A stretch of 64,000 bases of DNA. It comes from JAAGZL01 sp050291365 (GTDB lineage: Bacteria; Pseudomonadota; Gammaproteobacteria; Chromatiales; Chromatiaceae). Below, in pieces: positions 34,277-44,230 of this stretch; positions within the stretch are counted from its first letter, which is position 1, and each line of letters starts with the position of its first letter. The notes under the pieces are model-generated. The model was not told the origin of the DNA and did not search any database. It was given only the letters and a program-made list of their open reading frames with translations. The stretch covers positions 16,648-80,647 of the forward strand of contig JBNKJS010000045.1 in the NCBI GenBank assembly GCA_050291365.1, read 5' to 3'. Position numbers and translations under genes: made by a program.

Positions 34277-35836
34277 ATGTCATCCATCACCAGAGCACTA
34301 ATTAGCGTATCGGATAAAACCGGCATCGTGGAGTTTGCCCGCAGCCTGAGCGAACGTAAGGTAGAGATACTATCTACAGGCGGCACTGCCCGTCTGTTGA
34401 CAGAAAACGACATCCCGGTCATAGAGGTATCCGAACATACCGGATTTCCTGAGATGATGGATGGCCGGGTCAAAACCCTGCACCCTAAAATCCATGGTGG
34501 AATTCTGGGTCGTCGCGGCATGGATGACATGGTGATGAAGGAGAACGAGATTGCTCCCATAGATATGATAGTGGTCAACCTCTACCCTTTTGAACAGACC
34601 GTGGCCAATCCCGACTGTGATCTACCAACTGCCATTGAAAACATTGATATAGGTGGCCCCACCATGCTGCGCGCTGCGGCCAAGAACCATAAGGATGTAA
34701 CAGTAGTTGTCGATGCTGCAGACTACATCAGGGTGCTGGAAGAGATGGACGCCAACAACGGCTCAGTAACAGACGCCACCCGCTTCGACCTGGCGGTTAA
34801 GACCTTCGAACACACCTCCAACTACGACGGCGCCATCGCCAATTATCTTGGCACCCGCCTGACGGATGAGCCAACCGAATTCCCACGCACCATCAATCTG
34901 CAGTACCGCCAGGTGCAGACCATGCGCTACGGCGAGAACCCACACCAGAAGGCGGCCTTCTTTGTAGAGCGGGATCAGCCTGAGGCCTGTATCTCCACTG
35001 CCAAGCAGCTGCAGGGCAAAGAGCTCTCCTACAACAACATCGGCGATACCGATGCTGCTCTGGAGTGCGTTAAACAGTACGACGAGGGGCCTGCTTGCGT
35101 AATCGTAAAGCACGCCAATCCATGTGGTGTGGCCCTGGGTTCCAGCCTGTTGGATGCCTATGATCGGGCCTACAGTACCGACCCGGAATCGGCCTTTGGC
35201 GGCATTATCGCCTTCAACCAGGAGTTGGATGCTGAGACCGCCCAGGCCATCGTGGAGCGACAGTTCGTTGAAGTAATCATCGCGCCCAAGGTTTCGGCCG
35301 CAGCCATCGAGGTGGTAAGCTCTAAAAAGAACCTGCGCCTACTGGAATGCGGCGAATGGAGCGCTGAGGCCCTGCATCGCCAGGACTTCAAACGGGTAAA
35401 TGGCGGACTGCTGGTACAGGACGCCGACCTGCAACTACACAATGAACTAAAGGTAGTGACTAAACGCGCCCCCACTGAACAGGAGATGAAAGACCTGCTG
35501 TTCACCTGGCGCGTAGCCAAGTTCGTAAAGTCTAATGCCATCGTCTACGGCAAAGACAACATGACCATCGGAGTGGGCGCTGGCCAGATGAGCCGGGTCA
35601 ACTCTGCCCGCATCGCCGCCATCAAGGCCGAACATGCGGGGCTGGAGGTGCCGGGATCGGTCATGGCATCTGACGCATTCTTTCCCTTTAGAGACGGCCT
35701 GGACAATGCGGCCTCAGTAGGAGTGCGCGCAGTAATTCAGCCCGGAGGCTCTATGCGGGACGAAGAGGTGATTGCTGCGGCGGATGAGCACGACATCGCC
35801 ATGGTGTTCACCAGCATGCGTCACTTCAGACACTAA
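34277..35836 (+). CDS. purH: Bifunctional AICAR formyltransferase / IMP cyclohydrolase
   Basis: PurH performs the last two steps of IMP synthesis. The N-terminal cyclohydrolase part (RALISVSDKTGIVEFARSL, STGGTARLL, MMDGRVKTLHPKIHGG) and the C-terminal formyltransferase part (KHANPCGVALG, catalytic Lys-His region; VGAGQMSRVNSARIA) are both complete. Length 519. It forms purHD with the next gene. No PurR-like box is evident in the 140 bp before it. Confidence 0.98.
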   Translation: MSSITRALISVSDKTGIVEFARSLSERKVEILSTGGTARLLTENDIPVIEVSEHTGFPEMMDGRVKTLHPKIHGGILGRRGMDDMVMKENEIAPIDMIVVNLYPFEQTVANPDCDLPTAIENIDIGGPTMLRAAAKNHKDVTVVVDAADYIRVLEEMDANNGSVTDATRFDLAVKTFEHTSNYDGAIANYLGTRLTDEPTEFPRTINLQYRQVQTMRYGENPHQKAAFFVERDQPEACISTAKQLQGKELSYNNIGDTDAALECVKQYDEGPACVIVKHANPCGVALGSSLLDAYDRAYSTDPESAFGGIIAFNQELDAETAQAIVERQFVEVIIAPKVSAAAIEVVSSKKNLRLLECGEWSAEALHRQDFKRVNGGLLVQDADLQLHNELKVVTKRAPTEQEMKDLLFTWRVAKFVKSNAIVYGKDNMTIGVGAGQMSRVNSARIAAIKAEHAGLEVPGSVMASDAFFPFRDGLDNAASVGVRAVIQPGGSMRDEEVIAAADEHDIAMVFTSMRHFRH

Positions 35837-35838
35837 CT

Positions 35839-35866
35839 TAGGGCTTAGGAATCAGGGCCGAGGGCC
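35839..35866 (+). repeat. Dispersed repeat copy in the purH-purD gap
   Basis: TAGGGCTTAGGAATCAGGGC followed by CGAGGGCC matches, at about 24 of 28 bases, the minus-strand sequence of 30786-30813 upstream of prmA. It is a single arm here, three bases after the purH stop. Confidence 0.5.
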
Positions 35867-35910
35867 ATTTCTTCACCTACTCCAAACTGACAATTAACGA
35901 GCATTAAATA

Positions 35911-37197
35911 ATGAATATTCTTGTCATCGGCAGCGGCGGACGCGAACATGCACTGGCCTGGAAGGCAGCTCAATCACCTTTGGCAGACACCATCTATGTG
36001 GCACCTGGCAATGCAGGAACAGCACTGGAACCCAAGCTGGAAAATGTCTCCATAGCGGCTGACGATATTCAAGGATTGGTCACCTTTGCCAAAGACAGGG
36101 AGATAGGGCTGACCATTGTCGGACCTGAGGCCCCACTGGTGATGGGCATAGTGGATTCCTTCCAAGCTGCAGGCCTACCCTGCTTTGGACCATCCAAGGG
36201 TGCGGCGCAACTGGAGGGATCGAAGTCTTTCACCAAGGATTTTCTGGCTCGGCATAACATCCCCACCGGCTCCTACCAGACCTTTACCGATCAGGATGAG
36301 GCCCTGACCTATGTATACGAGCATGGTGCGCCCATAGTGATCAAGGCAGACGGCCTGGCCGCAGGCAAGGGGGTAATCGTTGCCATGGAGCTGGAGACCG
36401 CCGAGGCGGCGATCAAGGACATGCTCTCCGGTAACGCCTTTGGCGAAGCGGGACACCGGGTGGTGATCGAAGAGTTTTTGGAAGGGGAAGAGGCCAGCTT
36501 TATCGTCATGGCCGACGGCAAGAACATTTTGCCGATGGCAACCAGCCAGGACCACAAACGGGTGGGTGATGGTGACACCGGCCTCAATACTGGTGGCATG
36601 GGGGCCTACTCCCCAGCGCCGGTGGTCACCGATGATATCTATCAGCGCATCATGGATGAAGTAATCAACCCAACGGTTCGGGGCATGGCCGCGGAGGGAC
36701 TCCCCTATACAGGTTTCCTTTATGCTGGCTTAATGATCGCGCCGGACGGCACCCCCAATGTGATCGAATACAACTGCCGCTTTGGCGACCCTGAGACCCA
36801 GCCCATCATGCTACGCATGCAGTCAGACCTGACCGCCCACTGTCTCGCCGCCCTGGAGGGCAGACTGGATTCTGAGCAGACTAAGTGGGACCCAAGGGCA
36901 TCACTCGGTGTGGTTCTGGCCGCTGGCGGATACCCATCCAGCTATCGCAAGGGTGATGAGATAAGCGGACTACCACAGAACGAAACAGAGGGCGAAAAGG
37001 TTTTTCATGCCGGCACTGCCATGAAAGATAATCAAGTAATCACCTCAGGTGGACGTGTACTCTGTGCTACAGCCTTAGGTAACAGCGTCGCCCAGGCCCA
37101 AAAAAGGGCCTACGATCTGGCTGGGCAGATCAGTTGGAGCGACTCATTCTATCGCAAGGACATCGGCTATAGGGCGGTTGCCAGAGAGCAGTCTTGA
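35911..37197 (+). CDS. purD: Phosphoribosylamine-glycine ligase
   Basis: PurD makes GAR from phosphoribosylamine, glycine and ATP, the second step of purine synthesis; its glycine use links to the gcv operon here. ATP-grasp family: MNILVIGSGGREHALAWKA, TGGMGAYSPAP, EYNCRFGDPETQP. Length 428, normal. Its stop codon overlaps the TTG start of the VanZ-like gene. Confidence 0.98.
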   Translation: MNILVIGSGGREHALAWKAAQSPLADTIYVAPGNAGTALEPKLENVSIAADDIQGLVTFAKDREIGLTIVGPEAPLVMGIVDSFQAAGLPCFGPSKGAAQLEGSKSFTKDFLARHNIPTGSYQTFTDQDEALTYVYEHGAPIVIKADGLAAGKGVIVAMELETAEAAIKDMLSGNAFGEAGHRVVIEEFLEGEEASFIVMADGKNILPMATSQDHKRVGDGDTGLNTGGMGAYSPAPVVTDDIYQRIMDEVINPTVRGMAAEGLPYTGFLYAGLMIAPDGTPNVIEYNCRFGDPETQPIMLRMQSDLTAHCLAALEGRLDSEQTKWDPRASLGVVLAAGGYPSSYRKGDEISGLPQNETEGEKVFHAGTAMKDNQVITSGGRVLCATALGNSVAQAQKRAYDLAGQISWSDSFYRKDIGYRAVAREQS

Positions 37198-37553
37198 CCA
37201 CCGTCTCCACGGCCCGACTCTTCCAAACACTGCTGTTTCTGGCCTTATGCTCAACCCTGGTGATTGCCACTAGTAATTCAGACCTCTCATCCGCCACCGG
37301 CATCAATGATAAGGTGGCGCACATCCTAACCTTCATAATGTTAGGACTACTTGTGCGTCCGGCCTTTCCCTTGTCGACGAACAGATTACGACCTTACCTC
37401 TGGCTTCTTTTCTATGGCCTAGGGATTGAGATTATCCAGTACTTCATACCGTCGCGCAGCTTCTCTCTGCTTGATCTAGCTGCAGACGCCGCAGGCTTGC
37501 TAACATCCGTTCTTCTGGCACTGACTATAAAGCGGGCAATACGCGCTTACTGA
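37194..37553 (+). CDS. VanZ-like small membrane protein
   Basis: A 119-residue protein with about four hydrophobic helices and the VanZ-like pattern: NDKVAHILTFIMLGLL and EIIQYFIPSRSFSLLDLAAD. The start is TTG at 37194, overlapping the purD stop; no better start is seen, as the next in-frame ATG comes at residue ~50. Role of these small VanZ-like proteins outside glycopeptide resistance is unknown. Its 3' end overlaps convergent amgK by 29 bases. Confidence 0.8.
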   Translation: MTTVSTARLFQTLLFLALCSTLVIATSNSDLSSATGINDKVAHILTFIMLGLLVRPAFPLSTNRLRPYLWLLFYGLGIEIIQYFIPSRSFSLLDLAADAAGLLTSVLLALTIKRAIRAY

Positions 37554-38508
37554 CAAGCCCCGCCAGTTGCTCTAATTCCGGATACTCAGGTGCCAGCTCC
37601 ACGATATAACCTAGGGTCCTGGGAATATCCTTCAGATAACCCGGCTTGCCATCGCGTATATTCAGGCGGGCAAAGATGCCGGACGCCTTGAGATGGCGCT
37701 GCACCCCCATAAGATCAAACCAGCGCAGGAATACCTCTTCATGCTCTTTGTGCAGAACCCCGGACTCTAAGGCCAACTCATAGTAACCAAAGACCCACTC
37801 TTTCACCCGCTCCCTTGGCCAGCTTATGTAACAATCCTTTAGTAAGGAGACCAGATCATAGGTGACGGGACCGACTACCGCATCCTGAAAATCCAGGATT
37901 CCTGGATTTAGCACTGAAGTCACCAACAGGTTTCTGGAGTGATAATCACGATGCACGAATACCTGGGGTTGTTCCAGGGCGTTAGCCACCAGTAGCTCGA
38001 ATAACCTATCCAGTATCTGTCGTTCATCTGCATCTAACGTCAACCCAAGATGCCGCCCCAACAGCCACTCCGGAAACAGACCCATCTCCTGCAGTAATAG
38101 TTCTGAGGAATACAGCGGTAAGCCGTCTCTCTTGCCACAGGCCTGCATCACCTTGAGTGCGCTCAAGGCGTCAGCATAGAGACGATCTCTCTGACCCTGT
38201 TCGAGCAGATCCAGATAATGCTCACTCCCAAGATCGCTCAAGAGCAAAAAACCCTGCTCAAGATCGGCCGCATGGATCACCGGGACATTCAAACCCAGCT
38301 CCCCCAAATGCCTGGCCACAGCAACAAATGGCCGACAATCCTCATTCTCAGGAGGAGCATCCATAACTATCCTGGTGGCTCCATCTGCCAGCGTGGCCCG
38401 ATAGTAACGTCTAAAGCTGGCATCCCCTGAGGCCAATTCCAAAGAAAATTCACCCAAGCCCACTGAATTTTCCAGCCAAATCTGTAATAATCTCTCTCTA
38501 AAGGGCAT
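37525..38508 (-). CDS. amgK: Sugar kinase of the aminoglycoside phosphotransferase fold (AmgK type)
   Basis: AmgK phosphorylates MurNAc/GlcNAc at the anomeric position in the peptidoglycan recycling route. The APH-fold motifs are clear: FVHRDYHSRNLLV (catalytic loop) and ILDFQDAVVGPVTYDLVSLL (metal-binding DFQ). Length 327. It is divergent from lptD, as in Pseudomonas. There murU, the next enzyme of the route, is directly downstream; here a convergent VanZ-like gene lies there instead. Confidence 0.85.
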   Translation of the reverse strand: MPFRERLLQIWLENSVGLGEFSLELASGDASFRRYYRATLADGATRIVMDAPPENEDCRPFVAVARHLGELGLNVPVIHAADLEQGFLLLSDLGSEHYLDLLEQGQRDRLYADALSALKVMQACGKRDGLPLYSSELLLQEMGLFPEWLLGRHLGLTLDADERQILDRLFELLVANALEQPQVFVHRDYHSRNLLVTSVLNPGILDFQDAVVGPVTYDLVSLLKDCYISWPRERVKEWVFGYYELALESGVLHKEHEEVFLRWFDLMGVQRHLKASGIFARLNIRDGKPGYLKDIPRTLGYIVELAPEYPELEQLAGLVSKRVLPAL

Positions 38509-38721
38509 ATTGATGAAAAAACCTAGTGCTGTTTGGTAAAAAAGGCTATTTTGACAGATATATGCGAATTAATCGTAAAATAATCATAAAGAATGATTGA
38601 AGAATTGTTGATTCTATGCGATTTTACCCCTCCTTTGATATATTAGGCGGCGACTCACTTGCTTGCGCGCAATGGAGCCAAGAAACATTTAAAACCCGAC
38701 AAGTCATAGAGAATTAACAAA

Positions 38722-41223
38722 GTGTCAGGAAAAACAAAAATATTACCCGTGGCTATATGCGCCCTACTGCTCGCTCCATCACTGCTGAGCGCCAAAGCGA
38801 AGTGGGATTGCAAGGCTGGGCCAGACAACACTTGGGAATGCTCCAAACCCGGCGAACGAAAAATTGGTCAACCAGTTGCTACCACCCCTAGCCAGAACAG
38901 AAACCAGGGCTCTGTTACCACCACTCCAGCATATGAGAGTACATTTGAGGCGCGCGAACAAACAGAGACAGAAGAATCCACCGCAGTCGCTGAATATTAC
39001 GAACCTGTTATTGGGCAGAGACAGCTAGAGGCTGGCAACGCCCTACGCATAGACCGCGACCTAAACTGGAATCAATGCGGCCCCCTGAACGATCCGGCCG
39101 AACATGCACCAAGACACAGTGGCGAGACCCAGATTACAGCAGATGCCGCTGACGTTTCGCGCGAAAACAAACGGGCCACCTTCACCGGCAATGTTGTAGT
39201 AACCAAAGACGATCAACTGCTGGAAGCAGATCGCATCACCTACAACAACAAAGAAGACACCATGGACATTGATGGCTCCATCTACTATCAGAGTCCGGGG
39301 CTACTGGTAAGTGGCAGCTCTGCAAAGATGGATATGGGTAACAGTACGGGGCGAATAAAGAATGCCCAGTATCGCCTCCCCAAGAGACGCGCTCGCGGCA
39401 GCGCCTCTCAGGTAGACATAGAGGGTCGTGATAAGAGCAGCTACAAGGATATAAACTACACAACCTGCCGCCCTGGCAACGAAGACTGGGTGCTGGAGGC
39501 AGGCAAGCTTGAGATAGACAAGAGTACAGGCGTTGGCGTAGCTCATGACACAGTTTTCCGATTCAAGGGTATTCCCTTCTTCTATCTGCCATACGCCAGT
39601 TTTCCCATCGATGACCGGCGCAAATCTGGCTTCCTGGTACCATCCATCGGCAGCTCCGATACTACTGGAACAGACATCTCAGTTCCGTACTACATAAATA
39701 TCGCGCCCGACATGGATGCCACAATCGTACCCCGACTCATGAGCAAGCGCGGTCTGATGATAGGTGGAGAATTCCGCTATCTGACAAAAGACTACTACGC
39801 AGAAACCAAGCTCGAGATCCTGCCTGACGACAAGGAGAGGAACAGGGGTGAGAACAGTACACGCGGTGCATTCTCATACTATAGTCGCGGCAACCTAACA
39901 CCTAGAGTGACCCTGAATACTAACATCAACTACGCATCCGACAGCGACTACATTAAGGATCTGGATGACAGTATGGCGGTCTCAAGCAGCAGATATCTAG
40001 AGCGGCGTGGCGACCTGCAATACCACGGAGACAACTGGAATGTATTAGCTCGAGCTCAATACTACCAGACCATGGACGACACCATAGCCAGAGCAGATCG
40101 CCCCTATGCGCGCCTGCCACAGATCCTATTCAACTATGAGAAACCGAACCAGCTCGGCGGACTTACCCTGCATACAAGGGCAGAGTATGTCTACTTTGAC
40201 AAAGATGAGAGCGTCCGTGGAAGCCGCTTTGATTTCAATCCTGCTATAAGTCTCCCCATGCGTAATAGCTGGGGTTATATTACCCCCAAGCTGGGAATGC
40301 GCTACACCAGTTATGACCTAAAGGACCAGACAGCGGGTATGTCAGATTCCCCAGACCGCACTACCGGCACCTTCAGTCTGGATGGAGGAATGTTTTTCGA
40401 AAAGATTGGCGAGTCATACACCCACACGCTGGAACCAAGGATGTTCTATCTCTACAACTCAAAAGAAAATCAGGATGATATCCCTATTTTTGACACTACC
40501 GCCTATGACTTCAGCTTCTATAACATGTTTAGAGAGGACCGCTTCGCTGGCGCAGACCGTGTAGGTGATGCCAACCAGCTAGCTCTTGCCCTGACCAGCC
40601 GCACCTACGACAACGAAACAGGCGTGGAGAGATTCCGCTTCAGCATCGGCGAGATCTTCTACTTCGAGGATAGAGAAGTACAACTCGATAATAGCCCTTC
40701 AGCCACTGTCCTTTCGGCATCAAACGACAGCAGCTCTGCCATAATAGGTCAACTCGCCTGGCAAATCAGCAATAACTGGAGCACCCAGGCAGACATAGAG
40801 TGGGATCACAACCGAAGTAACAACAAGACAGCCCAGTCCGCTTTTCATTTAAGATACGACAACAAAAAGAGGTCACTGCTTAATCTTGGCTACCGTTACG
40901 CCAGGGACTACGAAAACGACGGCGTGTTATTTGAACAGACAGATCTCTCCTTTCGTCTCCCTGTCACCACACATCTGAATGCAGTTGCCCGTTGGGACTA
41001 CTCTCTGCTGCATGATCAAACCATGGAATCATTCGCCGGACTTGAGTACAGTAACTGTTGCTGGGCCTTCCGTGCCGTTGGACGCCACTACATCAACGAT
41101 ATTGACCAAGATGCAAAAACTGCATTCTACCTGCAACTTGAGCTGAAGGGACTTACCAGCATAGGCGACAAAGTGGGCGGGTTTCTTGAAGACAATCTTC
41201 TCGGATACACAAGAGCCAAATAG
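38722..41223 (+). CDS. lptD: LPS-assembly outer membrane protein LptD
   Basis: LptD with LptE inserts lipopolysaccharide into the outer leaflet. Order: signal peptide (AICALLLAPSLLSAKA), a short Cys-containing segment (CKAG...WECSK), the jellyroll OstA domain (ITADAADVSRENKRATFTG) and a large beta-barrel. The NCCW pair near the C-terminus matches the Cys pair that forms essential disulfides with the N-terminal Cys residues. Start GTG 38722. The length of 833 is usual. Operon lptD-surA-pdxA. Confidence 0.96.
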   Translation: MSGKTKILPVAICALLLAPSLLSAKAKWDCKAGPDNTWECSKPGERKIGQPVATTPSQNRNQGSVTTTPAYESTFEAREQTETEESTAVAEYYEPVIGQRQLEAGNALRIDRDLNWNQCGPLNDPAEHAPRHSGETQITADAADVSRENKRATFTGNVVVTKDDQLLEADRITYNNKEDTMDIDGSIYYQSPGLLVSGSSAKMDMGNSTGRIKNAQYRLPKRRARGSASQVDIEGRDKSSYKDINYTTCRPGNEDWVLEAGKLEIDKSTGVGVAHDTVFRFKGIPFFYLPYASFPIDDRRKSGFLVPSIGSSDTTGTDISVPYYINIAPDMDATIVPRLMSKRGLMIGGEFRYLTKDYYAETKLEILPDDKERNRGENSTRGAFSYYSRGNLTPRVTLNTNINYASDSDYIKDLDDSMAVSSSRYLERRGDLQYHGDNWNVLARAQYYQTMDDTIARADRPYARLPQILFNYEKPNQLGGLTLHTRAEYVYFDKDESVRGSRFDFNPAISLPMRNSWGYITPKLGMRYTSYDLKDQTAGMSDSPDRTTGTFSLDGGMFFEKIGESYTHTLEPRMFYLYNSKENQDDIPIFDTTAYDFSFYNMFREDRFAGADRVGDANQLALALTSRTYDNETGVERFRFSIGEIFYFEDREVQLDNSPSATVLSASNDSSSAIIGQLAWQISNNWSTQADIEWDHNRSNNKTAQSAFHLRYDNKKRSLLNLGYRYARDYENDGVLFEQTDLSFRLPVTTHLNAVARWDYSLLHDQTMESFAGLEYSNCCWAFRAVGRHYINDIDQDAKTAFYLQLELKGLTSIGDKVGGFLEDNLLGYTRAK

Positions 41224-41228
41224 ACACC

Positions 41229-42569
41229 ATGATCAGGCTTCATACTCGCAACAACTTGAGTATGTTGTTGCTACTAATTACTTTTGTTGCATCTAACCCG
41301 TTATTAGCGGCAAATGTTCAGGATGTAGACCGCATTGTGGCGGTCGTAGACGACGAAGTCATAGTTAACAGTGAACTTCAAGAGAGACTGTCCCAGATAG
41401 TCTCGCAGCTAAAAGCCAAAAAGGCCAAACTACCTCCAAAAAAGGTCCTAGAACGCCAGGTTCTTGAGCGCCTCATAATTGACAAGATACAGCTTGCCGC
41501 AGCCGCCAGAGCCGGAATCAATGTTGGTGAAGATATGCTGGCTCAGGCCGTCAGTAATATTGCCCGCAAAAACAGAATGTCTCTTTCTGAATTTCGCGCT
41601 GCGGTTAAGCGCAGCGGCCTCTCTTTCAGTAGATATCGCTCCCAACTGCGCGACCAAATTACAAGCCAGCAATTTATGGCCAAGGAGATGAGAAGCCGCG
41701 TCAACATCACTGAACGGGAAATAGATGCATACATCGCCAATGCCAAGGAAGTGGTACAGTCTCCAAAAAAGACCCGGAAGAGTGCATTTCATCTATTGCA
41801 CATCCTCATAGCCACCCCAGAGGGCGCATCGGCCGAGACAATACAGAAAGCAAAACGCAAAGCACAAAAACTGGTAAAAAAACTCCGCGCAGGCGCCGAT
41901 TTCCAGAATGCTGCTCTTTCTGAGTCGGATGGACAACAAGCCCTGGAAGGGGGCGATCTCGGTTGGCGCTCAAGAAGCCAGCTGCCATCAATATTTGCCA
42001 AGGTTGTGCCCAAGATGGGGCGCGGAGAGATTTCTGATCCAATAAGGACATCCAGCGGTTACCACATAGTCAAAGTTGCAGACTATAAAGGCGGCAACGA
42101 GATTAAAACATCCACTGTACTTGAGCAGACCAAGGCCAGGCATATACTGGTTCGCACCAGCGAAATCACCTCAGACGACGATGCCAGGATACGCCTGGAA
42201 CAGCTTAAACAACGCCTGGATGGAGGGGATGACTTCGCAGCCATGGCCCGCTCCCATTCCGACGATCAAGCATCGTCTATTAAAGGTGGAGAGCTTGGAT
42301 GGATCAGCCCTGGTGACGTAGTACCTGAATTTGAGCAGGAGATGAAACAGCTCGCCGTTAACGAGATAAGCAAACCATTCCGTACCCAATACGGCTGGCA
42401 CATTGTACAGGTACTGGAAAGACGCATGCATGATAGAGCCGGAGATATTAAACGCTCCCAGGCTAAAGAGGCCATCTTTAGACGCAAGGCGGCAGAAGAG
42501 TCCCAGCTACTTTTGCGCAGACTGCGTGATGAAGCATATGTAGAGATTCATCTAGAAGAGCTAGAATAG
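41229..42569 (+). CDS. surA: Periplasmic chaperone and peptidyl-prolyl isomerase SurA
   Basis: SurA delivers unfolded porins and LptD to the BAM complex. It has a signal peptide (LLLLITFVASNPLLAANV), the N-terminal chaperone domain with VDRIVAVVDDEVIVNSEL, and two parvulin domains (LLHILIATPEG...GGDLGWRSRSQLP; ARHILVRTSEI...GGELGWISPGDVVPEFE). Length 446. It lies five bases after lptD, its client. Confidence 0.97.
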   Translation: MIRLHTRNNLSMLLLLITFVASNPLLAANVQDVDRIVAVVDDEVIVNSELQERLSQIVSQLKAKKAKLPPKKVLERQVLERLIIDKIQLAAAARAGINVGEDMLAQAVSNIARKNRMSLSEFRAAVKRSGLSFSRYRSQLRDQITSQQFMAKEMRSRVNITEREIDAYIANAKEVVQSPKKTRKSAFHLLHILIATPEGASAETIQKAKRKAQKLVKKLRAGADFQNAALSESDGQQALEGGDLGWRSRSQLPSIFAKVVPKMGRGEISDPIRTSSGYHIVKVADYKGGNEIKTSTVLEQTKARHILVRTSEITSDDDARIRLEQLKQRLDGGDDFAAMARSHSDDQASSIKGGELGWISPGDVVPEFEQEMKQLAVNEISKPFRTQYGWHIVQVLERRMHDRAGDIKRSQAKEAIFRRKAAEESQLLLRRLRDEAYVEIHLEELE

Positions 42570-42615
42570 AGATTAAAGCTGCAGATAATCTGTAATAACC
42601 AACCAGCGGTGTGAC

Positions 42616-43608
42616 ATGAACATGGAGCCCGTCAGAACTGTTTTTACCCCAGGCGAACCGTCAGGCATTGGGCCCGATTTGTGTGTGCAGCTAGCCCAGC
42701 AACCTCTAACAACAACTCTCGTAGTGGTTGCTGATCCAGACCTACTAACTTCACGAGCTAATCAGCTTGAACTCCAGCTGGAAGTAGATCTATTTGATCC
42801 ATCCGCACCAATTACCACCTCAAAGCCTGGAAAGCTCTGTGTACTCCCCGTCCCACTAACATCAGACTCTAAACCTGGTCAACTAAACCCGAATAACGCT
42901 GGCTACGTTCTTGAGTGCCTACGGCAGGCCACCGAGGGCTGCATGAATGGCACCTTTCATGCGCTGGTCACCGGCCCAGTACATAAGGGGGTAATAAATG
43001 ATGCTGGGATCCCCTTCACCGGCCATACCGAATTCCTGGCTGAACTCACAAATGGCGACCCGGTAATGATGCTGGCCACCGAGGGATTGAGGGTCGCACT
43101 GGCTACCACCCATCTCCCTCTATCGGAGGTAAGCCAGGCCATAACGCCGCAACTACTGGAACGGATAATTCGCATCCTGCATACAGACCTGCGCATAAAG
43201 TTTGGGATCGAGAATCCGCATATTCTGGTGTGCGGCCTCAACCCTCATGCCGGGGAAGGGGGCCACCTTGGAACAGAGGAGATTGAGATAATCTCCCCTG
43301 TTTTAGAACAGCTGCGCCAGGAAGGGATGCACCTACAAGGACCTCTACCGGCGGATACCCTGTTCACACCCCACTACCTGGAGCAGGCAGACGCAGTCCT
43401 GGCCATGTATCACGACCAGGGACTGCCGGTTCTAAAACATAAGGGTTTTGGCAGGGCAGTGAACATAACCCTAGGCCTACCCATCATCCGCACCTCGGTT
43501 GATCATGGCACGGCCCTGGATCTAGCAGGAACCGGCACGGCCAACCCGGGAAGTCTGGATGTGGCCCTGAAGACGGCAATGGAGATGGTACTAAACAGCA
43601 GGCCCTAA
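42616..43608 (+). CDS. pdxA: 4-hydroxythreonine-4-phosphate dehydrogenase
   Basis: PdxA oxidises 4-phosphohydroxy-L-threonine on the DXP-dependent vitamin B6 path. Seen: TPGEPSGIGPDL, VTGPVHKG, the metal His in FTGHTEFLAEL, LNPHAGEGGHLG and AMYHDQGLPVLKH. Length 330. In E. coli ksgA and apaG follow; here the stop instead overlaps (CTAA) a convergent ankyrin gene. B6 serves PLP enzymes such as Dat and GcvP nearby. Confidence 0.97.
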   Translation: MNMEPVRTVFTPGEPSGIGPDLCVQLAQQPLTTTLVVVADPDLLTSRANQLELQLEVDLFDPSAPITTSKPGKLCVLPVPLTSDSKPGQLNPNNAGYVLECLRQATEGCMNGTFHALVTGPVHKGVINDAGIPFTGHTEFLAELTNGDPVMMLATEGLRVALATTHLPLSEVSQAITPQLLERIIRILHTDLRIKFGIENPHILVCGLNPHAGEGGHLGTEEIEIISPVLEQLRQEGMHLQGPLPADTLFTPHYLEQADAVLAMYHDQGLPVLKHKGFGRAVNITLGLPIIRTSVDHGTALDLAGTGTANPGSLDVALKTAMEMVLNSRP

Positions 43609-44048
43609 GACGCACCTGCGTCCTGCAACAGCTTCAGTACTTCCTGATGCTTGCCCTTCTCTGCCCTCTGTACTGCAGTAAGCCCGGCCTTGTTTTTGAT
43701 GTTTAGATCTGCGCCGGCCTGGATCAATGTTTTAACCGCCTCCTCATGCCCAAAGGCCGCCGCCTCCATAACTGCACTGGCGCCAACCCCATCTACCGCA
43801 TTTACATCGGCACCGGCCGACAGCAGGGCCCTGACCGTATGTGTATTGCCGTTGAAGGCGGCCATAACCAGGGCCGGACGTCCGGACGCATTTTTTGCAT
43901 TGGCATCCACGCCCTGAGCCAGGACTTTCTGCACCATAACCACATCACCCTCGGTCGCCGCCGCCAGCAGCAATGGGCTCATATCTGCCGCCCACAGTGG
44001 AGACCAACCTATCAACAAAGTGAATAAAATAAGAAAGTTACGTTTCAT
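43605..44048 (-). CDS. Periplasmic ankyrin-repeat protein
   Basis: From the ATG at 44048 (GGGTGA upstream) the protein has a signal peptide (FLILFTLLIGWSPLWAAD) and about three and a half ankyrin repeats (GRPALVMAAFNGNTHTVRAL, GASAVMEAAAFGHEEAVKTL, KAGLTAVQRAEKGKHQEVLK). Length 147. It resembles small exported ankyrin proteins such as AnkB-like ones linked to catalase in Pseudomonas, but no partner is nearby. It occupies the place where ksgA-apaG usually lie and runs opposite to pdxA and apaH. Confidence 0.88.
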   Translation of the reverse strand: MKRNFLILFTLLIGWSPLWAADMSPLLLAAATEGDVVMVQKVLAQGVDANAKNASGRPALVMAAFNGNTHTVRALLSAGADVNAVDGVGASAVMEAAAFGHEEAVKTLIQAGADLNIKNKAGLTAVQRAEKGKHQEVLKLLQDAGAS

Positions 44049-44230
44049 AGCATCACCCGTAAAACCATGCCCTTTCCCCCTATATCGACCGAATCCGAGA
44101 AAACCTGAATCGACTTGCAATTACCCGGCTCTCCCGATAATGTTTCGGAACATGATAATATTCAGAATAGACTCATCTGCAGCATAATTCCCATGCCATC
44201 CCATAAACAAAAACCAGGAAACCAGCAGTA

